From Metallumcola ferriviriculae (GTDB taxonomy: Bacteria > Bacillota > JADQBR01): 64,000 nt of DNA. Under the pieces are notes generated by a model. The model did not search any database. It was not told the DNA's origin and worked only from the letters and a program-made list of their open reading frames with translations. The DNA lies in the NCBI RefSeq assembly GCF_035573695.1, contig NZ_CP121694.1:844501-908500 (forward strand), read 5' to 3'. The position numbers and the translations under genes were made by a program. The stretch's first letter is position 1. Each line of letters opens with the position of its first letter. Positions 25,146 to 33,303 of the stretch are shown in pieces.

Positions 25146-26498
25146 TTAAGCCCAGCCAAAGTAATAGACAGTTTGGGCTACTAAGAAACACACTGCAACA
25201 GCAACTAAGGTGGGGATTAAAAATGCCAGGAAGGTCCATTTTTTGCTTTTAGTTTCCTTTAAAATGGTGATTAATGTAGTACTGCATGGATAATGAAGTA
25301 GAGAAAAAAGCATCATATTTAGAGCAGTGAGCCAGGTCCAACCGTTGCTTACCAGCAGTGTACGCATCTCTTGCAGACTACCCATCTCCATCATTGCTCC
25401 CGTGGACAGATAACTCATCACCATAATCGGGACTACGATTTCATTGGCCGGAAGACCCAGGATAAAGGCCATCAGTATCAGGCCATCGAGACCGATTGCT
25501 TTGGCGAAGGGGTCTAACCACCGGGCTATAACGGCAATCAAACTGATGCCGCCCACATGAATGTTGGCCATGAGCCAGATTATCATTCCAGCAGGTGCGG
25601 CCACCATTACAGCTCTACCCAAGACAAAAATTGTTCGGTCCATTATGGAAGTTATTATTACCCGTCCCATCTGAGGCGGGCGATATGGAGGAAGTTCCAA
25701 AGTAAAAGTTGACGGAATTCCTTTCAACAAGGTTTTTGACAACAGATAGGATACTGCTAAAGTTATTATAATGCCAAATAAGATTAGACCTACTATTATA
25801 GAAACTGTGGACATACTATTGAGGGGTCCCGGGGCAATGCCTACCATGAAAATGCTGGCAATAAGAATAAGGGCGGGGAAACGGCCGTTACATGGAACAA
25901 AATTATTGGTCAGCATGGCAATCAGCCTTTCCCGAGGCGAATCGATAATTCTACAGGAAGTTATTCCGGCGGCATTACAGCCAAATCCCATGCACATCGT
26001 TAGTGCCTGCTTGCCGTGGGTGCCGCATTTTTTAAACAAATAATCCAGGTTGAAAGCGACCCGGGGAAGATAGCCCAGGTCTTCAAAAAGGGTGAACAAC
26101 GGGAAAAATATCGCCATGGGTGGCAGCATTACCGCTACTACCCAGGCCAAGGTGCGGTACATACCTTTGACAAATAAACCGGGTATCCATTCGGGTATGT
26201 TGGCGGCAGTCGCAAATTGCAGCAGCTTCGCTTCGATACCAAATAAAAAATCAGCGATTACTGCGGACGGATAGTTGGCACCGGCCAGGGTAATCCAAAA
26301 AACAGCGCCCAATAACAGAAGCATTAGCGGATAGCCAAAGAGTCGGGAGGTTGCGATGTCGTCAAGAATTTTATCCCATTTGAAGGCCGGTTCTGTCTGT
26401 TTGGATACGACTCTATTCGCAATGGCTTCCGCCTGGCGGTACAAGTTAGTGACTATTATGTCTCTATGATCACTGCCTAAATGGGTATTATCTTTCAC
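25146..26498 (-). CDS. feoB: Ferrous iron transporter FeoB, membrane half
   Basis: 450 aa with about eight to ten membrane helices and two Gate (nucleoside-recognition) repeats. The Fe-path motif is recognisable in LTMCMGFGCNAAGITSCRII and the second Gate in ILGLPANEIVVPIM. It lacks a G-domain; that is encoded by the preceding gene. It begins at GTG 26498, overlapping the G-domain gene by four bases (GTGA), so the pair is tightly coupled. Together the halves equal one normal FeoB. Confidence 0.92.
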   Translation of the reverse strand: MKDNTHLGSDHRDIIVTNLYRQAEAIANRVVSKQTEPAFKWDKILDDIATSRLFGYPLMLLLLGAVFWITLAGANYPSAVIADFLFGIEAKLLQFATAANIPEWIPGLFVKGMYRTLAWVVAVMLPPMAIFFPLFTLFEDLGYLPRVAFNLDYLFKKCGTHGKQALTMCMGFGCNAAGITSCRIIDSPRERLIAMLTNNFVPCNGRFPALILIASIFMVGIAPGPLNSMSTVSIIVGLILFGIIITLAVSYLLSKTLLKGIPSTFTLELPPYRPPQMGRVIITSIMDRTIFVLGRAVMVAAPAGMIIWLMANIHVGGISLIAVIARWLDPFAKAIGLDGLILMAFILGLPANEIVVPIMVMSYLSTGAMMEMGSLQEMRTLLVSNGWTWLTALNMMLFSLLHYPCSTTLITILKETKSKKWTFLAFLIPTLVAVAVCFLVAQTVYYFGWA

Positions 26499-27277
26499 AC
26501 ATAAAGCCCCTTTCCGAAATTTTTAATCTTCAGTAGATTACTATCGGCATTATTCAAGGTTTCGAATATTGTTGTGTCCCCTTCCAGCAACCTTAAAGCA
26601 AGCCAGCGAGGACTTATATCCCGGCCAAAATCATCAATTACTTTTGGCAGGAGTGTTTCTATAGCCGATTCAATTTCGGCATTATATCTTGGTTGAATGG
26701 GTTGAGGTATAATTCTTTCTTCCGCAATATCGGCAATTGCCTGCATCAGTTTTTTCAGCCCCACTCCTTTGCGGGCAATTGTTCCCACGACGGGCACCCC
26801 CAGTTCCTGGGCCAGCATATTAACATCAACAATCATTTTCTTTCTTTCCGCTTCGTCCAAAAGATTTACGCAAACCACTACCTTAGCAGTTATCTCCACC
26901 ACTTGGAGCACAAGGTTTAGATTTCTCTCAAGACAGGTAGCATCTACCACCACTACGGTCACATCGGGCTTGCCAAAACAAATGTAATCTCTCGCTACCT
27001 GTTCTTCTACGGAATTGGCAAATAAGGAATAGGTGCCGGGAAGGTCTACCAATGTATATGGCTTCCCATTGAACAGATATTCACCTTGCACCTGGACCAC
27101 TGTTTTTCCGGGCCAATTACCTGTATGCTGCTTCAGCCCGGTAAGATTATTAAAGACAGTGCTTTTACCTGTATTGGGGTTTCCGGCTAAAGCTATCATT
27201 AAGCTTTTTTTGTCCAGCCGCTTATTATATTGTTTTTGGGCCGCATTACGACCTTGAGATTGATGCGTTAATCCCAT
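26495..27277 (-). CDS. feoB: Ferrous iron transporter FeoB, GTPase half
   Basis: 260 aa. G1 is GNPNTGKST, followed by TGLKQHTGNWPGKTV (switch I), G3 DLPGTYSL, and a G4-like VNLLDEA in place of the usual NxxD word. It continues through the GDI helical region and stops at the point where the polytopic part would begin. It drives or gates the membrane half encoded by the overlapping next gene. The join has no frame-broken extra sequence, so this is a genuine gene split and not decay. Confidence 0.92.
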   Translation of the reverse strand: MGLTHQSQGRNAAQKQYNKRLDKKSLMIALAGNPNTGKSTVFNNLTGLKQHTGNWPGKTVVQVQGEYLFNGKPYTLVDLPGTYSLFANSVEEQVARDYICFGKPDVTVVVVDATCLERNLNLVLQVVEITAKVVVCVNLLDEAERKKMIVDVNMLAQELGVPVVGTIARKGVGLKKLMQAIADIAEERIIPQPIQPRYNAEIESAIETLLPKVIDDFGRDISPRWLALRLLEGDTTIFETLNNADSNLLKIKNFGKGLYV

Positions 27278-27293
27278 TGTTAAGCCCCTTTCA

Positions 27294-27533
27294 TTACTTT
27301 ATCGGCATTATTTTGATCAGCTTGGCTTCATCCCTGCGAAGAGCAATCATGGCGCCGCGTATTGCATAGGCCTTTGGGTCATTAAAAAGACTTTGTCGTT
27401 CGCATGTCACTAGAGCTCCCGGGATAAACCCCAGGTCCAATAACCGCCGGCGTAATCTGCCGCTGGCTGTTAAACTGTCAATGATACCGCCCCTGCCGGT
27501 GTCCAGTTGATACAACGTCATCTGCTTTTCCAT
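27294..27533 (-). CDS. feoA: FeoA-domain protein
   Basis: 79 aa, SH3-like FeoA fold: LYQLDTGRGGIIDSLTASGR, LRRRLLDLGFIPGALVTCER and YAIRGAMIALRRDEAKLI. Start at 27533 is preceded on its strand by GGGGGAAATC. It is the first gene of the feoA-feoB(N)-feoB(C) operon and presumably modulates FeoB. Confidence 0.92.
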   Translation of the reverse strand: MEKQMTLYQLDTGRGGIIDSLTASGRLRRRLLDLGFIPGALVTCERQSLFNDPKAYAIRGAMIALRRDEAKLIKIMPIK

Positions 27534-27585
27534 TAGATTTCCCCCTTGGTTTGCCGCGTGAAAAAAATTTATTAGCGGCTATAAG

Positions 27586-27615
27586 AGTTACCCCAGACTA
27601 ACTTTTGTTATTATA
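27586..27615 (-). promoter_or_regulatory. feo promoter with candidate metal-repressor operator
   Basis: On the minus strand TATAAT (27615-27610) is followed by AGTTAGTCTGGGGTAACT (27603-27586), an interrupted palindrome with 5-bp arms that covers the expected transcription start. The half-sites resemble those of DtxR-type boxes. No clear -35 word was found. Confidence 0.45.
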
Positions 27616-27759
27616 CTATGGCTCAAATCCAATGTGGTTACAGCTTTGCGGTATTTTAAAAGGTGTAATTCGCTTTATTTCAATTTAGAAGGGAATAACG
27701 GCAAGAGTTTTGCATATAATTATAAGTTATCGATTTACGCTAAAATATGAAAAATGGGC

Positions 27760-27788
27760 TTGATAGCGTAATCAACATATAGTATAAT
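27760..27788 (+). promoter_or_regulatory. Sigma-A promoter of the ACR3/BASS-like permease
   Basis: TTGATA (27760-27765), a 17-base spacer and a perfect TATAAT (27783-27788), about 30 bases before the start codon. Confidence 0.8.
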
Positions 27789-27819
27789 AAAAACCAACTT
27801 AACCCTAGGGGGGTATTAA

Positions 27820-28794
27820 ATGACAATATTTAAACTAATTAAGGACAAATTACCTTATTTGATTATGGGAGCTATTGGGTTGGGGCTGGTAAACGGCTAT
27901 TTTAACGAAGTCGGTTATTACAAGCAGTTTCTGACCCCGGTAATATTTCTGATGATTTACCCTATGATGATTAATCTGAAAGTTACCGACGTGTTGTCGG
28001 GTTTTTCCACACCCAGGCCGCTGCTTTATAGTGTCGCCATAAACTTTATTTTTTCGCCTTTACTTGCATATGTTCTTAGCAGACTTTTTTTCGCGGACTA
28101 CCCAACTCTGACCATGGGTCTGATGTTGATTGCATTAGTTCCTACCAGCGGCATGACAGCTTCCTGGACGGGGCTGGCAAATGGTAATATGAAAACCGCA
28201 TTATTAATAATTTCAGTGAACCTGCTGTTAGCAATTGTGATGATACCGCTTTACCTCAAACTACTACTGGGTCGGGTAATCCCATTGGATACCATGTTGG
28301 TTATAAAAAGTTTGGTGCAGGTAGTGGTTGTTCCTTTGATTTTGGGTGACTTGACCCGGCGCCTGCTGACTAAGAAATACGGTATGAAGGGATTTAAGGC
28401 AATGAAACCGCAGTTTGCCGGCATCAGCTCAACTGGTGTGATTTTAATTGTTTTTATTGCCACGTCCTTAAAAAGCAGGACTATTTTAGGCGATGGTCAG
28501 ATGGTGTTAAATGTGCTGGTACCGTTGGCAATCTATTATGCTTTAATATTACTGGCCAGTAACTTACTGGGGCAGAAATACTTGGATTATGGTGATCGGG
28601 TGGCCTTGATATACGGCACTACCATGCGCAATCTTACCATTGCCATGGCTCTGACCATTAGCTCACTGGAAGCGGGGCTGGCAGTGTTTCTAATTGCTGT
28701 GGGCTATCTCTTGCAGGTACCTTTCGCAGCTCTATATATGCGTTATCTCAATTGGCGGGGCAGCGATGCGCTGAATGTCGAACATATATCATGA
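27820..28794 (+). CDS. ACR3/bile acid:Na+ symporter-superfamily permease
   Basis: 324 aa, about ten membrane helices, start behind TAGGGGGG. It looks like the ACR3 arsenite exporter branch (VIFLMIYPMMINLKVTDVL, LVPTSGMTASWTGLANGNMK, IYGTTMRNLTIAMAL). However, the helix where ACR3 proteins carry their essential cysteine (the CTAMVxxW-like word) reads SGMTASW here, without cysteine. The substrate is thus probably an organic anion or something other than arsenite. It forms a two-gene unit with the ferredoxin that follows after 12 bases. Confidence 0.8.
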   Translation: MTIFKLIKDKLPYLIMGAIGLGLVNGYFNEVGYYKQFLTPVIFLMIYPMMINLKVTDVLSGFSTPRPLLYSVAINFIFSPLLAYVLSRLFFADYPTLTMGLMLIALVPTSGMTASWTGLANGNMKTALLIISVNLLLAIVMIPLYLKLLLGRVIPLDTMLVIKSLVQVVVVPLILGDLTRRLLTKKYGMKGFKAMKPQFAGISSTGVILIVFIATSLKSRTILGDGQMVLNVLVPLAIYYALILLASNLLGQKYLDYGDRVALIYGTTMRNLTIAMALTISSLEAGLAVFLIAVGYLLQVPFAALYMRYLNWRGSDALNVEHIS

Positions 28795-28806
28795 GGAGGA
28801 ATAGAA

Positions 28807-29052
28807 ATGCCTATCTATGTTGACCCAGATATCTGCGATAATAGTAAGGACTGTCCGGCGGCGTCCTATTGTGTACCGCTGGCCCTGGAGTTCGATAATG
28901 AAAAGGGGAAAATAGCTTACGATAAGAGTAAATGTAAAAGCTGCGGCACTTGTGTACATCACTGCGGTCCCGGGGCCATTTACCTGGCCAAAGATGATGA
29001 GGAATTGGAAATGTTAGTAGAGGAACTGAATAAACTGAAAGAAATGGGATAA
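28807..29052 (+). CDS. 4Fe-4S ferredoxin-like protein
   Basis: 81 aa behind TGAGGAGGAA. The second half has a complete CKSCGTCVHHCGPGAI motif for one cluster. The first half (CDNSKDCPAASYCVP) has three or four cysteines with altered spacing and may hold a second cluster. A C-terminal acidic helix follows. Its role beside the permease is unknown. Confidence 0.85.
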   Translation: MPIYVDPDICDNSKDCPAASYCVPLALEFDNEKGKIAYDKSKCKSCGTCVHHCGPGAIYLAKDDEELEMLVEELNKLKEMG

Positions 29053-29054
29053 AA

Positions 29055-29092
29055 AGAAACCGTGCACTGAAAGGGTGCACGGTTTCTTTATT
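29055..29092. terminator. Terminator between ferredoxin and glcF
   Basis: GAAACCGTGCAC, loop, GTGCACGGTTTC followed by TTTATTA; it can serve both convergent genes. Confidence 0.88.
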
Positions 29093-29110
29093 ACATAGCC
29101 ATTAATCTCT

Positions 29111-30403
29111 CTAGCTAATTTTGGTAGAACGTTTGGCCTGGCGATAAGCTTCCGCCAAAAATTCTACCGGATGTTTAACTGTTAGGGGCATAGCGTGTTC
29201 GTTGAGGCCGTGGCCTAACTGCATCGAACAGGCAGGGCAGGAAGTGGTGAGTATTTCGGCACCGGTGTCCTCGATGGCCTGAATTTTTCGGTCCAAAATT
29301 TTCCGGGATAGGTCATAGTGACCCATGCTGAAAGTACCGGCGCCGCCGCAGCATTGGTCGGCACCAACCATTTCTACTAATTCCACACCGGGGACCATAT
29401 TAAGCAGCTGCCGGGGCTCTTTTGTAACTCCCTGACTTTTGACCAAGTGACAGGGGTCGTGATAGGTGACCTTTACGGCGGGAAGCTGCCCTAGATCATT
29501 GTTCAGGTCCACATGATCAATGAGAAATTTGTTTAAATCATAGATTTTTCCTTTAAAGTGAGCTATCTCTTCCGGCAGCTCTTGGAAAAGCTGATCGTAA
29601 TAATCACCCTGCAGCATACTGCTGCAGGAAGCGCAATCACTGATAATTACATCCACTCCAGCGTCAAAGAAAATTTTGAAATTATGCCGAGTCATGGCTG
29701 CGGCAGATTCTGCATCACCGTTAGCAATATGGGGCATGCCGCAGCAATGCAGATCTGAAGGTGTGAATACCTCGCAGTTATTTGCCGTCAGAACTTCCAC
29801 AGTATCCCTTGCCCGCTTTGGATAAAACATATTAGTGGCACAGCCAAGGAAATAGCCCACTCGGATTTTGCGTTTGCCTTTTGCTGGGGCCGTTTCCGGA
29901 ATGTTTTTGCTGGCCATGGTGCCGGAAACCGGGGCAATCAGTTTATTGGCCTTATCGAGATCTTTTGACACGAGTCCCAAGACGCCTGTCTTTTGAACTA
30001 GGCTTTTTATACCGGTTGACTGGTAGCTTTGGAGCAGAAAACGCGCCCGCCCCAGTGCTTTTCTATCTTTAAACATATGATTGAGCATTAATTTTTTGGT
30101 AGTATCATTATTCAAGTCGTGGAGGTGATGCCGCATGGCAACTACCATTTGGTCCACAGGTATACCTGAAGGACATTCCTTACTGCAGGATTTACATAGC
30201 AGGCAGCGGCTGGCCCGTTCGGCCACGTCGGCAGTGGCGCCTAGCTCCCCATCTCGCATCAATTGCGTGAGAAAAACATGGGCTCGGGGTGCGGCCCCTT
30301 CGTTTTTTATTTCTTTGAAGATAGGGCAGACGGAACGGCATTTGCCGCAGCGCACACATTTACGCAGTAAGTCTTTAACTGCCGGAACTTGTTGAAGTGC
30401 CAT
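29111..30403 (-). CDS. glcF: Glycolate/lactate oxidase iron-sulfur subunit (GlcF-like)
   Basis: 430 aa. Two N-terminal 4Fe-4S motifs (CVRCGKCRSVCP and CLLCKSCSKECP) are followed by two cysteine-rich CCG domains (CCGMPHIANG and CCGGAGTFSMGH regions, with GCATNMFYP and DPCHLVKSQG). This is the electron-transfer partner of GlcD-type flavoproteins. Its start overlaps the end of the glcD gene by 29 bases, so the two are coupled. Glycolate or lactate is the likely substrate, given the adjacent lactate racemase. Confidence 0.9.
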   Translation of the reverse strand: MALQQVPAVKDLLRKCVRCGKCRSVCPIFKEIKNEGAAPRAHVFLTQLMRDGELGATADVAERASRCLLCKSCSKECPSGIPVDQMVVAMRHHLHDLNNDTTKKLMLNHMFKDRKALGRARFLLQSYQSTGIKSLVQKTGVLGLVSKDLDKANKLIAPVSGTMASKNIPETAPAKGKRKIRVGYFLGCATNMFYPKRARDTVEVLTANNCEVFTPSDLHCCGMPHIANGDAESAAAMTRHNFKIFFDAGVDVIISDCASCSSMLQGDYYDQLFQELPEEIAHFKGKIYDLNKFLIDHVDLNNDLGQLPAVKVTYHDPCHLVKSQGVTKEPRQLLNMVPGVELVEMVGADQCCGGAGTFSMGHYDLSRKILDRKIQAIEDTGAEILTTSCPACSMQLGHGLNEHAMPLTVKHPVEFLAEAYRQAKRSTKIS

Positions 30404-31820
30404 GTTTGTTTCCCTCCTCAGGCAGTAGCTTTCCCGGGTTCATAATATTTTTGGGGTCTAGGGTTCTTTTGATTGACTGCATTACATCCAGCGCGGCACC
30501 GTGTTCTTTCCGGGCATATTGGGACCGCACAGCTCCTACACCATGTTCGCCGGTGGTGACGCCGCCCATGGCAATAGCTAGAAGGTGAATTTCGTCGGCT
30601 AAGGCTGCACCTAGCTTCACTTCTTCCGGGTCTTCAGGATTGATTACCGGAGCAGTGTGTACGTTGCCGTCGCCGATGTGGCCGTAGTTGACTACACCGA
30701 TTCCATATTTTTTACCTATTTCTTTAATCTTTTTTAAGGACTCAGTTACTTTGTTTAAAGGAATACTAATATCTTCACCGGCAAAGATACGGCTGCCATC
30801 TTCTCTAACTCGGGCAGCTGCCGTGGCCGTTACTGCCCGACCCTGCCAAAGCTCTGACATGCGTTGGGGGTCGGTGGACCATTCCACATTGGCAGCCAGT
30901 AACCCGACAATGCGGGAAACTTCTTCACCTTCCCATTTGACACTGGCGGGGTTGCCGTCCAGTTCGTATAATAGGATTGCTTCGGCATTAGGCAGATTGA
31001 TGTCGGGCTTATATTCGTTTACCGCTTTAATGGCGGAAGAATCTAGGATTTCTATCCCTGAAGGCAGTATACCGCCTTTATATACATCCAGCACCGCCTG
31101 GGGTGCCTGCTCCAAATCATTAAAGACAGCCATCAGGATGCCTCGCGCTTTGGGCTTGGGCCAGAGACGCAGACGAATTTTGGTGATAATGCCCAGGGTA
31201 CCCTCAGAACCAACGAAGAGTTTTGTCAGGTTCAAACCGGACACGTTTTTAATGGCCCGACAGTTGACACCGCCCGTTACGATTACTTCACCGTTGGGCA
31301 GCACGACTTCAAGGCCTAATACATACTGCTCGGTAGTACCGTATTTAACTGCCCGCAGACCGCTGCTGTTGTTGGCTACCATGCCGCCTACGGTACACAT
31401 TTGGGAACTGCCCGGGTCTGGTGGAAAGAAGAGGCCGTATTCAGCCAATCTTTTATTAAGTTCCGCATGAATAACACCGGGGCGCATCTGTACCTGCATA
31501 TTCTCCGCGTCGATTTCTTCTATGGTATCCCAGGTGGCCAAATCCATGACAATGCCGCCTTGAATTGCTAGAGAGCCGCAGGTTTCTCCAGAACCGGCAC
31601 CCCGGGGGGTGACAGAAATATTATTATTAAATGCGTACTTCATCACCTTGCTGACCTCTTCAGTACTAGTGGGGGTAATGACTACATCGGGGACAAAACG
31701 ATTGTTGCGTGCCATAAAGGAACTATCATAGGAATAACTTAATAAGTCCAGCTTCTCAGAGAGTACCTTAGCACTGCCCAAGATAGCTTGAAGGTCTTTT
31801 ACTAACTGTTCATTTTGCAT
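30375..31820 (-). CDS. glcD: FAD-linked glycolate/D-lactate dehydrogenase (GlcD-like)
   Basis: 481 aa from ATG 31820, chosen over an earlier in-frame ATG because GAGGTGAAAAG precedes it. The FAD_binding_4 domain shows PRGAGSGETCGSLA and GGMVANNSSGLRAVKYG; the C-terminal FAD-oxidase domain ends GEHGVGAVRSQYARKE and DPKNIMNPGKLLP. It oxidises a 2-hydroxy acid, most likely D-lactate or glycolate, passing electrons to GlcF. It is divergent from larA. Confidence 0.92.
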   Translation of the reverse strand: MQNEQLVKDLQAILGSAKVLSEKLDLLSYSYDSSFMARNNRFVPDVVITPTSTEEVSKVMKYAFNNNISVTPRGAGSGETCGSLAIQGGIVMDLATWDTIEEIDAENMQVQMRPGVIHAELNKRLAEYGLFFPPDPGSSQMCTVGGMVANNSSGLRAVKYGTTEQYVLGLEVVLPNGEVIVTGGVNCRAIKNVSGLNLTKLFVGSEGTLGIITKIRLRLWPKPKARGILMAVFNDLEQAPQAVLDVYKGGILPSGIEILDSSAIKAVNEYKPDINLPNAEAILLYELDGNPASVKWEGEEVSRIVGLLAANVEWSTDPQRMSELWQGRAVTATAAARVREDGSRIFAGEDISIPLNKVTESLKKIKEIGKKYGIGVVNYGHIGDGNVHTAPVINPEDPEEVKLGAALADEIHLLAIAMGGVTTGEHGVGAVRSQYARKEHGAALDVMQSIKRTLDPKNIMNPGKLLPEEGNKHGTSTSSGS

Positions 31821-31871
31821 TCTTTTCACCTCGCATAATATTATACAGCAAATTTCTAAAAACTTGAATTG

Positions 31872-31950
31872 TTCCAATAAAAGTATCATGTATACATTTT
31901 CTAGCAGCCATGATTGTATCAAATATTTATGATAAAATAATAAATTGGAA
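31872..31950. promoter_or_regulatory. Palindromes in the glcD-larA divergent region
   Basis: The perfect 10-bp palindrome ATGTATACAT (31888-31897) and the separated inverted words TTCCAAT (31872-31878) and ATTGGAA (31944-31950) lie between the divergent glcD and larA genes. They are reasonable sites for a GntR/LldR-like regulator, but no such gene is in the window. Confidence 0.35.
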
Positions 31951-32006
31951 TAGTATATAAACGACAATTAATTTTTAGAGGTGGTGAGCCCTGCGTAGGG
32001 GAGACA

Positions 32007-33263
32007 ATGGAGATTAAATTGGCTTATGGTAAGGAGTATGTTACGGGCAAATTAGACCGAAGTAATGTCCTGGCGGAGGTTGATCCTAAACTGGTGGCAG
32101 GAGTGGAAAATCCTTTGGCTGCCGTGAAAAAGGCCCTGGCCCAGCCTATTGGCAGTGATACCTTGGCAGAAATAGTTAATAAAAAACGGCCGAAAAAGAT
32201 TGCAGTGGTGGTAAATGACGTTACCAGGCCCACGCCATATAACTATATGCTGGCACCGCTGGTGGAGCAATTGGTACAGGCGGGGGTAGAGGATGACCAG
32301 GTAGTATTTGTGGTAGCTACCGGAATCCATCGGCCAAATACCGACCAAGAGAATCGAGATACCTTCACACCGGAAATAGCGGACCGTTTTCGGGTGGTTA
32401 ATCATGATTGCGATAATGATTTAGTTTCTTTGGGCAAAATGACTGACGGTACTGAGCTGGTGATTAATCGGGAGGTTGCCGAAGCAGATATGGTTATTAC
32501 CACCGGCTTAATCGGCCTGCATTACTTTGCCGGCTATTCCGGCGGACGGAAGTCCATTCTTCCCGGTGTTGCAGCCCGGGAATTAATTACCAACAATCAT
32601 TCTCGTATGACTGAACCGGGAGCAGCAACCGGCAGCTATAAGGAAAACCCCGTTCATTGGGTTATGTTGGAAGCAGCCCGTATGGCCGGAGTGGATTTTA
32701 TCCTCAATGTAGTTACCAATAGTAATAAGGAAGTAGTGTCGGTAGTGGCCGGAGACTTGGATCAGGCCTGGCTGGCCGGTGTCAAAGCCTGTGAAGAAAT
32801 GAGTGTGGTAAAAATCTCCCGGCAGGCGGATGTGATTATTGCCGGGGCAGGCGGACATCCTAAGGATTTGAACATTTACCAAGCGCAAAAAGCTCTGGAA
32901 AACGCGGCCGGGGCGGTAAAACCCGGTGGTACAATCGTGCTGATTGGGCGGTGCGCTGAAGGTTTTGGTGAGGATACTTTCGAGGAATGGGTCCGGGAGG
33001 CTGACAAACTGGCGGACATTTTCGAGCGTTTCCATAAGCAATTCGTCTTAGGCGGCCACAAGGCTTTTGCAATAGCTCAGGTGCTAAAAGAAAAGGATGT
33101 AATCTTGGTGTCGGATATGTCCCGGGAGGATACAGAAAAGATGTTTTTCCGTTATGCGGCTAGTTTGGATGAAGCGCTGCAGATGGTGCGGGACAAACAC
33201 GGTGAAAATTTCCTCAGCTACTTAATGCCTCAGGCGAGCTTGGTACTGCCTCAGGTGGAATAG
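32007..33263 (+). CDS. larA: Nickel-dependent lactate racemase
   Basis: 418 aa. Residues equivalent to the characterised Lactobacillus plantarum LarA can be lined up almost one for one: D71 and R74 (NDVTRPTP), H108 (GIHRP), H172 (LHYFAGYSGG), K182 (GGRKSILPG) and H198 (NNHSR). K182 would bind the nickel-pincer cofactor. It interconverts L- and D-lactate and is divergent from glcDF, so the two units can funnel both isomers into oxidation. The cofactor genes larB, larC and larE are not in the window. Confidence 0.92.
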   Translation: MEIKLAYGKEYVTGKLDRSNVLAEVDPKLVAGVENPLAAVKKALAQPIGSDTLAEIVNKKRPKKIAVVVNDVTRPTPYNYMLAPLVEQLVQAGVEDDQVVFVVATGIHRPNTDQENRDTFTPEIADRFRVVNHDCDNDLVSLGKMTDGTELVINREVAEADMVITTGLIGLHYFAGYSGGRKSILPGVAARELITNNHSRMTEPGAATGSYKENPVHWVMLEAARMAGVDFILNVVTNSNKEVVSVVAGDLDQAWLAGVKACEEMSVVKISRQADVIIAGAGGHPKDLNIYQAQKALENAAGAVKPGGTIVLIGRCAEGFGEDTFEEWVREADKLADIFERFHKQFVLGGHKAFAIAQVLKEKDVILVSDMSREDTEKMFFRYAASLDEALQMVRDKHGENFLSYLMPQASLVLPQVE

Positions 33264-33303
33264 AAGTCATTTAATAGTTGGTAAAGTTAAGGGGTGGCAT
33301 AAT

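Noticed and set aside
26495-26498. feoB split as a sequencing frameshift
   Set aside because: The two frames meet as GTGA with proper start and stop codons, a normal coupling, and the GTPase half ends cleanly before the first membrane helix.
30688-31470. 260-residue open frame opposite glcD
   Set aside because: Low-complexity Ser/Pro-rich antisense reading of a conserved flavoprotein.
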